33,649 bases of DNA from Candidatus Nitricultor lacus (GTDB lineage: Bacteria; Atribacterota; Atribacteria; Atribacterales; Atribacteraceae): contig SKXZ01000199.1 in NCBI GenBank assembly GCA_007128145.1, positions 1-33,649 on the forward strand. Reading direction: 5' to 3'. Shown here piece by piece: positions 24,333 through 29,994 of this stretch. The notes under the pieces were generated by a model that was given only the letters and a program-made list of their open reading frames with translations, made no database searches and was not told the origin of the DNA. The first letter of the stretch is position 1, and every line of letters starts with the position of its first letter. Both the position numbers and the translations under genes were made by a program.

Positions 24333-25774
24333 GATACTTCACCCCCACAGGATATAACAGATACCGTATCACCGTTGCCGGCAGGAAATCCCGCTATGGT
24401 AATAGCTTCCGCCGGGCAGGATGAAGCGCATAATCCGCAAAGACGGCAGATTTGCCAATTCACCCTCGCCTTGCGACGTTTCAACTTCCCTTCCACATCC
24501 ACAGCCCCCCAGGGGCAGGTACGCATACAAGTAAGGCATAATATACATTTTTCTTCGTCTACCTCTACTCTTCCTTCTTCAGCAATCACGCAATCAGCCA
24601 GATATTTTTGAAGCCCTGAAGCAAGTTCATCCCGTTCGGCCAACGTGGAAAAGGGCGAAATGAGAAACATGCCCTGACAGTGGATGGAATAAGGAGGAAG
24701 ATTGCTGTTAGCGGGTCGACTGAAAGGTGTAAGTATTTTATCTGATTCAAAGCGGTTGGATATATCAAACGGTTGAATCACCTGTTCCGGTACACTAATC
24801 AGCCAGTCAAAAAGAAGTGTTTGCTCCACCCCGTCCCGCTCTGTTCGGAAAGAGACTTGTATTCCTCGCATGTCGATGGTCTCCTGGAATACAGCTCTGG
24901 TAAGATCTGTCTTTTCATACAGCGTCCCGGCTTGCCGGGAACGCCGGTAAGATTCTTCAAGCCCCTCTCCGGCAACTACAGTTTCAGCGCATAAAACCAT
25001 TACCTGGGCACAATCCCGCTTACACAGTTTCTCACTGAGGGAAAATACCTGTTCCCATTGCCTCGGCGGGGTGGTGGGAGAAGGTACCAGAAAAGCGATA
25101 CGCTGCCTCCTGAAATTGTACCGCTTCATTTTATCGGAAAATTCATGCAAGGTTACAAGGCGCCTTGTATCGATGATTTGATCGGGTACGTGAAGGAAAA
25201 AACGTTCTTCAACCTGAGGCACAATAACAATGGCTCCTACGATTTCTTCTCTGTCAGACGTGATGAACCGGTAATTCACTCCTTCACGAATAATACGCCA
25301 ATCGCCATCCGCTAAGGAAACGTCAAGTTTTTTCTGACGCATACCGGTTATAATATCCTCTACCTCTTTTCTTTCAGTATCCGGGTGAGAGATTACTTTA
25401 ACCTTTGAACTCGGTGTCAGGCGATGGGCCTTTACGTCAGGTACACCGTTTTTTGCCGCAAGGACCCCCTGAAAAAATATCTCCCATCTGGGAAGCCAGG
25501 TGTCACCGCGGGGAATCAGAGACTCATCCAGGGGAAAGGTAAATACACGTAAGGGATTCCACCCAAACCGGGCACAGCTCTCGGAGACATTTTCCCTGGT
25601 GAGAGAGAGGCTCCCACCAACGACAACAACCACATCCCACGCCCCTCTACCTTGTGTGGATAGCTGTTTTTCGGAACATATACGGATGTCGGCGTTACGT
25701 GTACGCTCCTTATCCCTGCACCATCTCTCAAGAAGAGGTACTTCATGGTGTGTCATTATGAGGGCTCGCATCAC
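24329..25774 (-). CDS. HdrA-like C-terminal protein with two 4Fe-4S clusters and a degenerate flavin domain
   Basis: A 481-residue protein. The C-terminus has two 4Fe-4S motifs (Cys410/413/416/420 and Cys443/446/449/453, ending PAEAITIAGF) like the end of HdrA. The middle (about 220-400: RIAFLVPSP, GLEESYRRSRQAGTLYEKTD, FDWLISVPEQVIQP, HCQGMFLISPFSTLAE) follows the order of HdrA segments, but the CVGSR and CS..CC cysteines are gone. The first 120 residues (AWDVVVVVGGSLSLT) have no GxGxxG loop. I infer a decayed or specialised second HdrA half that keeps its ferredoxin end. The start is GTG at 25774 (GGAGG 7 bases upstream) overlapping the previous stop; the next codon ATG at 25771 is an alternative. 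Confidence 0.78.
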   Translation of the reverse strand: MMRALIMTHHEVPLLERWCRDKERTRNADIRICSEKQLSTQGRGAWDVVVVVGGSLSLTRENVSESCARFGWNPLRVFTFPLDESLIPRGDTWLPRWEIFFQGVLAAKNGVPDVKAHRLTPSSKVKVISHPDTERKEVEDIITGMRQKKLDVSLADGDWRIIREGVNYRFITSDREEIVGAIVIVPQVEERFFLHVPDQIIDTRRLVTLHEFSDKMKRYNFRRQRIAFLVPSPTTPPRQWEQVFSLSEKLCKRDCAQVMVLCAETVVAGEGLEESYRRSRQAGTLYEKTDLTRAVFQETIDMRGIQVSFRTERDGVEQTLLFDWLISVPEQVIQPFDISNRFESDKILTPFSRPANSNLPPYSIHCQGMFLISPFSTLAERDELASGLQKYLADCVIAEEGRVEVDEEKCILCLTCMRTCPWGAVDVEGKLKRRKARVNWQICRLCGLCASSCPAEAITIAGFPAGNGDTVSVISCGGEVS

Positions 25775-26796
25775 GTCTTACCCTCCCTCAAGCTAACAAG
25801 TATGGTTTCCGATGTCACGGCTGCATCACGCAGGCACCCTTGAACATCGGTTGGGCCCCAGGCACCTCCGGTTACGAATATACCGGGTGCCGAAGTCTTT
25901 CCCCCCCCGAGGTTTTTGATAAAACCGTTGGTATCTTGCGTTAGTTGCAGCTTTCTTGCTATATCCCGGGTGCCACTGGAGGGAATCATACCCACCGAGA
26001 GTACCACCGCATCGTAACGGGAACGGGTGACTTTTTCTGGGTCCTCAAATCGAAGCAGTAGAGGTGAGATTTCATCTTCGCCATCCACCCGCTCGATCCG
26101 GAAAGGCAGATGGCGGAAAAGCTCCACACGTTCCCGGGCAATACGTTTCAACGTGTCCTTTTTCTCTCCCAACAACTGCAGGTCCATGTAATACATATCG
26201 ATTTGCATTTCCGGAAAGCGGTATTTCAAGTTCTCACACAACCTGAGAGCGTAACAGCAGCATACTTGTGAACAATATCCACGTTTTTCCTTAAAGCTCC
26301 TCGAACCCACGCATTGTATAAAAGCGACACGCTCAAAAGCAGCGCAAGCTTCCAGGCCTTTTTCATTCAGCTCCCGTTCAAGATCGATCCCTGAAAATAC
26401 TCCCGGATATGTACCAAATCCCAAATTTGCCGCCTGCTCCGCGGGATAGGGTTCAATCCCCGTTGCGACAACTATACAACGTGCCCGGAATTCTTCCTTT
26501 TCAGTTTTTATGAAGAAACCGTTACCTTCCCTTTCAACCGTGGATATCCCGGTATTCTTTTTCAGTGTCCCCGGGAAGCCTTGTGACTCGAGCTCTCGCT
26601 TCTGTTCTACAACCCTGCATATTCCACACGAGAGACATTCATGGGTAGCCTTACAACCAAGTGACCAGGCCGTCCCCCCCACGGTATCGTTACGTTCGAC
26701 AACCAGAACGTCCAGCCCTTGATTATATAAACCACGGGCAACTGAGAGGCCGGATACTCCAGATCCAATGACTACAATATCATGACTCAATTGCAT
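25771..26796 (-). CDS. HdrA-like FAD protein (N-terminal half)
   Basis: A 341-residue FAD protein of the HdrA family. The dinucleotide loop GSGVSG is at 11-16, followed by ERNDTVGGTA, a cysteine group Cys48/54/57/60 (CLSCGIC), VATGIEPYP, and the HdrA signature FIQCVGSR (Cys162) with Cys175/179/180/181 (YCSQVCCCYAL). VLSVGMIP and GIFVTGGAWGPTDVQG end the flavin fold. The ferredoxin end of normal HdrA is missing and is supplied by the next gene, which starts within this stop codon. Together the two genes cover one and a half to two HdrA units. It follows fhs by 21 bases and has an AAGGTGG ribosome site. Confidence 0.85.
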   Translation of the reverse strand: MQLSHDIVVIGSGVSGLSVARGLYNQGLDVLVVERNDTVGGTAWSLGCKATHECLSCGICRVVEQKRELESQGFPGTLKKNTGISTVEREGNGFFIKTEKEEFRARCIVVATGIEPYPAEQAANLGFGTYPGVFSGIDLERELNEKGLEACAAFERVAFIQCVGSRSFKEKRGYCSQVCCCYALRLCENLKYRFPEMQIDMYYMDLQLLGEKKDTLKRIARERVELFRHLPFRIERVDGEDEISPLLLRFEDPEKVTRSRYDAVVLSVGMIPSSGTRDIARKLQLTQDTNGFIKNLGGGKTSAPGIFVTGGAWGPTDVQGCLRDAAVTSETILVSLREGKT

Positions 26797-26817
26797 CCTG
26801 CCACCTTCCCAAGGGCA

Positions 26818-28512
26818 TCAGAATAAACCGACCACCCGACCATCCTTGTCGATATCCACATTCTCCCCTGCCGGTGTGGAAGGGAGACCAGGCATAGTAC
26901 GCATCTCCCCGCACAAGGGATACAGGAATCCGGCACCGAGGGAAGGCCTGATATCTCTTACGGGAAGAATGAACCCTTCCGGCCGCCCCTTGAGGGATGG
27001 ATCATGCGACAAAGACAGATGTGTCTTCGCCATACACATAGGAAGACGATCCCATCCCAGGGAGGTGAACATCTTGATTTTCTTTTCGGCTACACCATCA
27101 TATGCAACACCGGCAGCGCCATAAATTTTCGTCGCGACCGCTTCGATCTTTTCTTTGATGGAGGCTTCATCATCATAGAGGAATTGAAAATCAGACGGTT
27201 CTTCACACGCCCTGGCGACAGCTTCTGCGAGCTCCATCCCGCCCTTTCCTCCTTCGAGCCAAACATTGGATACTACCGCATCGAATGCACCATTTTCCAT
27301 GGAAATTTTCCTTACAAGCTCTATTTCCCGTTCGGTATCGTTGGTAAACGTATTGATTGCCACCACCACGGGTACTCCGAAATGACGGGCGTTTTCAATC
27401 TGTTTGATCAGGTTCACAGACCCTTTTTCCAAAGATTCGAGGTCTTCCTTTAAGAGGCCCTGATCCAGGGGCTTACCCGGTACAACTTTGTATTTGCCAC
27501 TGTGCATTTTGAGAGCGCGGATGGTACATACCATTACCACACAATTCGGCTTGAGCCCCGAATACCGGCACTTGATGTTCATAAATTTTTCCATGCCACA
27601 GTCAGCACCGAAACCGCTTTCTGTCACAACGTAATCTGCAAGCTTAAGTGCTATACGGTCAGCGATAATTGAACTGTTCCCCTGCGCTATGTTGGCAAAA
27701 GGTCCGGCATGAACAAAACAGGGGTTCCCTTCCAAGGTCTGTAAAAGATTGGGTTTCAAGGCATCACGCATGAGTACGGTCATCGCCCCTGCACACTTCA
27801 GGTCTTCTGCTGTGACCGGCTCTTTTTTCTTATCGTATCCTATGACAATACGACCCAGTCGTTCCCGCAAGTCAAAAAGGCCGGTAGTCAAAGCGAGAAT
27901 CGCCATCACTTCTGAAGCTACAGCAATATCGAAACCGCTTTCTCTGGGAATACCGTTGAGTTTTCCTCCCAGTCCCAGAACGATATTCCGTAATGCCCGG
28001 TCACTTACATCAACCACCCGGGGCCAGCTCACGGTGAATGGGTCGATGTTCAGGGAGTTCCCATGATGAAGATGGTTGTCGATAAAAGCCGAAAGCAGAT
28101 TGTGGGCTAGAGCTACAGCGTGTGTATCCCCTGTCAAGTGGAGATTGAAGTCCTCCATGGGAATAACCTGGGAATACCCTCCCCCGGCGGCACCCCCCTT
28201 GATACCGAATACAGGACCCAGGGAAGGCTGTCGAATACAAACAATGCTATTTTTACCAATCTTGTTCAATCCCATGGAAAGCCCGATGGTCGTTACTGTC
28301 TTTCCCTCGCCGAGAGGGGTTGGAGTTATCGCGGTGACATCGATATACTTCCCCTGGTTATTTCCAGCTATCTTATCCAGTACGTCCAGAGATACCTTGG
28401 CCTTATACTTACCGTAAGGTTCAATATCATCCTCAGTAAGACCAATGCCTTCAGCTATTTCATGAATAGGCTTCATCGTTGCTCGTTGGGCGATTTCAAG
28501 GTCACTTAACAT
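26818..28512 (-). CDS. fhs: Formate-tetrahydrofolate ligase (formyl-THF synthetase)
   Basis: Activates formate with ATP to 10-formyl-THF, the entry of the methyl branch. The 564 residues match the bacterial enzyme length. The P-loop TPTPLGEGKTVT is at 63-74, and RQPSLGPVFGIKGGAAGGGY, NLHLTGDTHAV and DPFTVSWPRVVDVSDRALR are highly conserved family segments. The C-terminus PLCGEMRTMPGLP is intact. It starts with ATG at 28512 after GGGGGAT and is probably the first gene of the 16.5 kb operon running to acsE. Confidence 0.97.
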   Translation of the reverse strand: MLSDLEIAQRATMKPIHEIAEGIGLTEDDIEPYGKYKAKVSLDVLDKIAGNNQGKYIDVTAITPTPLGEGKTVTTIGLSMGLNKIGKNSIVCIRQPSLGPVFGIKGGAAGGGYSQVIPMEDFNLHLTGDTHAVALAHNLLSAFIDNHLHHGNSLNIDPFTVSWPRVVDVSDRALRNIVLGLGGKLNGIPRESGFDIAVASEVMAILALTTGLFDLRERLGRIVIGYDKKKEPVTAEDLKCAGAMTVLMRDALKPNLLQTLEGNPCFVHAGPFANIAQGNSSIIADRIALKLADYVVTESGFGADCGMEKFMNIKCRYSGLKPNCVVMVCTIRALKMHSGKYKVVPGKPLDQGLLKEDLESLEKGSVNLIKQIENARHFGVPVVVAINTFTNDTEREIELVRKISMENGAFDAVVSNVWLEGGKGGMELAEAVARACEEPSDFQFLYDDEASIKEKIEAVATKIYGAAGVAYDGVAEKKIKMFTSLGWDRLPMCMAKTHLSLSHDPSLKGRPEGFILPVRDIRPSLGAGFLYPLCGEMRTMPGLPSTPAGENVDIDKDGRVVGLF

Positions 28513-28541
28513 TTTTTATCCCCCTCATGAAAAATAAAATT

Positions 28542-28612
28542 TTGTTGCACATCAATCCATTACGCTTTGAGGTAGAATGTTGTCTTGAATACGCTGGATG
28601 AGTATGCAACAA
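28542..28612 (-). promoter_or_regulatory. Inverted repeat in the fhs leader, possible RNA structure
   Basis: TTGTTGCA (28542-28549) and TGCAACAA (28605-28612) are perfect inverted repeats 55 bases apart, and inside them ATCCA (28555-28559) pairs with TGGAT (28595-28599). A closed multi-stem RNA in the fhs 5' leader is possible. It does not match the folate riboswitch consensus that I know. An AT-rich stretch with TATATT just upstream on the minus strand may hold the promoter. Confidence 0.3.
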
Positions 28613-28662
28613 TATAATTCGTTAATGTAACATTTACTTTATATATTTATTTAATGTTAGAA

Positions 28663-28699
28663 AAACAAAAAGGGTGGAAATGGTCCACCCTTTTTGTTT
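28663..28699 (-). terminator. Intrinsic terminator of the corrinoid protein gene
   Basis: Sixteen bases (28663-28678) are perfectly complementary to 28684-28699, with a 5-base loop. Read on the minus strand the stem contains GGGTGGA/TCCACCC and is followed by TTTTTGTTTTT. It begins directly after the stop codon at 28701. It separates the corrinoid gene from fhs, so fhs needs its own promoter. Confidence 0.9.
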
Positions 28700-28700
28700 A

Positions 28701-29342
28701 CTACGCTATGCCCATAAGTTCTTTGGCTGAATCGGCTGCCGATGCAGCATCCGGCGCATACCCGTCAGCACCGATCTCATCAGCAAACTTCTGTGTCACC
28801 GGTGCTCCACCGATCAACACTTTCACCTGGTCACGCACCCCGGCTTCCTGAAAGACTTTCAGGTTTTCCCGGATCTGCACCATGGTAGTGGTTAACAGCG
28901 CGGACATTCCGATCACTTGTGGTTTTTCGTCTTTGATCGCCTGAACAAATTTATCCGCGGGAACATCGATTCCCAGATCAACCACTTCGAAACCGGCACC
29001 TTCCATCATCATGGAAACAAGGTTTTTCCCGATATCATGGAGATCACCCTTTACCGTTCCCATAATAACTTTCCCCAGTGGTTGCACTCCGCCTTCGGCC
29101 AATTTCGGTTTGAGGATGCTCATTCCCGATTTCATGGCCCGGGCTGCTATGAGGACTTCAGGAACATAAATCTCGTTCGCCTTGAATTTCACACCTACCT
29201 GGCTCATTCCCTTGATCAGACCATTGGTCAACACATCCTGTGCACTCAACCCTTCATCCAAAGCTTTCTGGGTGAGTTCCGCCACTGCTTTCGCATTCCC
29301 CGCAAAGAGTTCTTTTGCCAATTGATCGAGAGTTTCCGCCAC
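28701..29342 (-). CDS. Methyltransferase-type corrinoid (B12-binding) protein
   Basis: A 213-residue cobalamin carrier of the MtaC/MtbC/MtmC type. An N-terminal helical cap (1-85) is followed by the B12 domain with MGTVKGDLHDIGKNLV, in which Asp100-Leu-His102-Asp-Ile-Gly105 provides the lower-axial histidine; later come VVDLGIDVP, MSALLTTTM and IGGAPVT. Such proteins accept methyl groups from substrate-specific methyltransferases. Start: ATG at 29375 opens the frame, but GTG at 29342 is preceded by AGGGAGGA at good spacing, and a -10-like TACAAT overlaps the ATG, so I choose GTG. No methyltransferase partner is in the window. It lies alone between the fhs operon and acsB. Confidence 0.93.
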   Translation of the reverse strand: MAETLDQLAKELFAGNAKAVAELTQKALDEGLSAQDVLTNGLIKGMSQVGVKFKANEIYVPEVLIAARAMKSGMSILKPKLAEGGVQPLGKVIMGTVKGDLHDIGKNLVSMMMEGAGFEVVDLGIDVPADKFVQAIKDEKPQVIGMSALLTTTMVQIRENLKVFQEAGVRDQVKVLIGGAPVTQKFADEIGADGYAPDAASAADSAKELMGIA

Positions 29343-29373
29343 TCTACAATCCTCCCTCGCGTAAATTTTTTTC

Positions 29374-29379
29374 ATTGTA
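29374..29379 (-). promoter_or_regulatory. Candidate -10 box of the corrinoid protein gene
   Basis: TACAAT on the minus strand, with a weak -35 (TAGATT, 17 bases upstream). It would give a short leader of about 25 bases ending in the AGGGAGGA ribosome site, consistent with the GTG start at 29342. Confidence 0.35.
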
Positions 29380-29504
29380 CCAAACGATATGGTGGAAATC
29401 TATAACTGACTTAAAAAATATAGCCTTATTTAATATAAACCTTTTGTTGTAAGGTGACATCAAAGGTGTAAATGAAGAAAAACGAGGAAGTAGCTGAAGG
29501 GCTG

Positions 29505-29532
29505 TGAGTCGTGAATCGTAAGTCCTAAGCCG
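29505..29532 (+). repeat. Four degenerate 7-base repeats
   Basis: TGAGTCG TGAATCG TAAGTCC TAAGCCG stand head to tail in the corrinoid/acsB gap. They share the T(G/A)A(G/A)TCG pattern with the heptamers at 8104-8186, which suggests a dispersed intergenic repeat in this genome. Confidence 0.6.
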
Positions 29533-29620
29533 AGGAAGACCAGGTGGGGGGGGAAGTCCAGAATACAAATCTCAAACACATGGTGTTTACGTCACCTCGA
29601 AAATGTTTCAAGTCTGCCTG

Positions 29621-29650
29621 TTGCTTCAGTATTTTTTATTGTGTTATACT
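29621..29650 (+). promoter_or_regulatory. Candidate promoter for the acsB operon
   Basis: TTGCTT (29621-29626) and TATACT (29645-29650) are 18 bases apart. Transcription would start near 29657 and give a leader of about 340 bases that includes the folds at 29891-29976. A TTGACA at 29718-29723 lacks a -10 at the right distance. Confidence 0.3.
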
Positions 29651-29890
29651 AAAAAAGTCTTAAATTATACGGGAGTTTATTTTTAAACTTAATGTATACC
29701 CCAGCTTGAGAAGTTGTTTGACATATTAGTCTCTAGAAAAACGGGGTTACAAAAACAATTTATACTTAGCCGTGAACACTGCTCAAATCATACTTGTATA
29801 TACTCTCACATTCACTATTGCTTGCATTACGCGAGCTTCCATCACCCCACACCCCTGATAAATATATATATGCATAATCAAATTAATCTG

Positions 29891-29933
29891 AGGGGAAAAA
29901 TCCGCCTGCCGGTTTTCCCCTGAAAAGGCGGAT
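29891..29933 (+). ncRNA. Predicted H-type RNA pseudoknot in the acsB leader
   Basis: Stem 1 pairs AGGGGAAAA (29891-29899) with TTTTCCCCT (29913-29921), 9 perfect pairs. The loop of stem 1 contains ATCCGCCT (29900-29907), which pairs perfectly with AGGCGGAT (29926-29933) downstream. The interleaved order makes a classic H-type pseudoknot, followed by an A-run. Several small riboswitches use this shape, but the sequence does not match a class I recognise. It ends 61 bases before the acsB start. Confidence 0.5.
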
Positions 29934-29949
29934 AAAAAATCACCCGGCA

Positions 29950-29976
29950 CCAAAACGGGGATATTCCCCGCTTTGG
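29950..29976 (+). promoter_or_regulatory. Hairpin directly upstream of acsB
   Basis: CGGGGA (29956-29961) and TCCCCG (29965-29970) pair around a 3-base loop. The outer CCAAA/TTTGG (29950-29954, 29972-29976) adds five pairs after one mismatch. It ends 18 bases before the acsB ATG and next to the weak ribosome site AGGGA (29983-29987). Its GGGG could also pair with the CCCC of the upstream pseudoknot, so two exclusive folds are possible. Confidence 0.5.
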
Positions 29977-29994
29977 ATAATCAGGGACCTAAAA

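Larger units (their letters stand above)
29376..29994. other. Long intergenic region between divergent corrinoid and acsB genes
   Basis: 619 bases without a convincing gene. In order it holds the corrinoid promoter, a stretch of heptamer repeats (29505-29532), a run of eight G (29546-29553), a possible acsB promoter, about 220 AT-rich bases in which I see nothing definite, a pseudoknot-like fold and a hairpin just before acsB. Confidence 0.6.

Noticed and set aside
28542-28612. Known tetrahydrofolate riboswitch upstream of fhs
   Set aside because: The sequence does not show the conserved blocks of that class as I know them. Only a generic inverted repeat is left.
29714-29923. Plus-strand 69-codon frame in the acsB leader
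   Set aside because: Rich in His, Ile, Tyr and Ser as expected for AT-rich noncoding DNA, with no ribosome site, and it runs into the RNA folds.
29900-29938. Minus-strand intrinsic terminator reading of the AGGCGGAT/ATCCGCCT stem followed by T
   Set aside because: No minus-strand gene ends here, because acsB is transcribed the other way. Its part in a plus-strand pseudoknot fits better, although blocking antisense transcription cannot be excluded.
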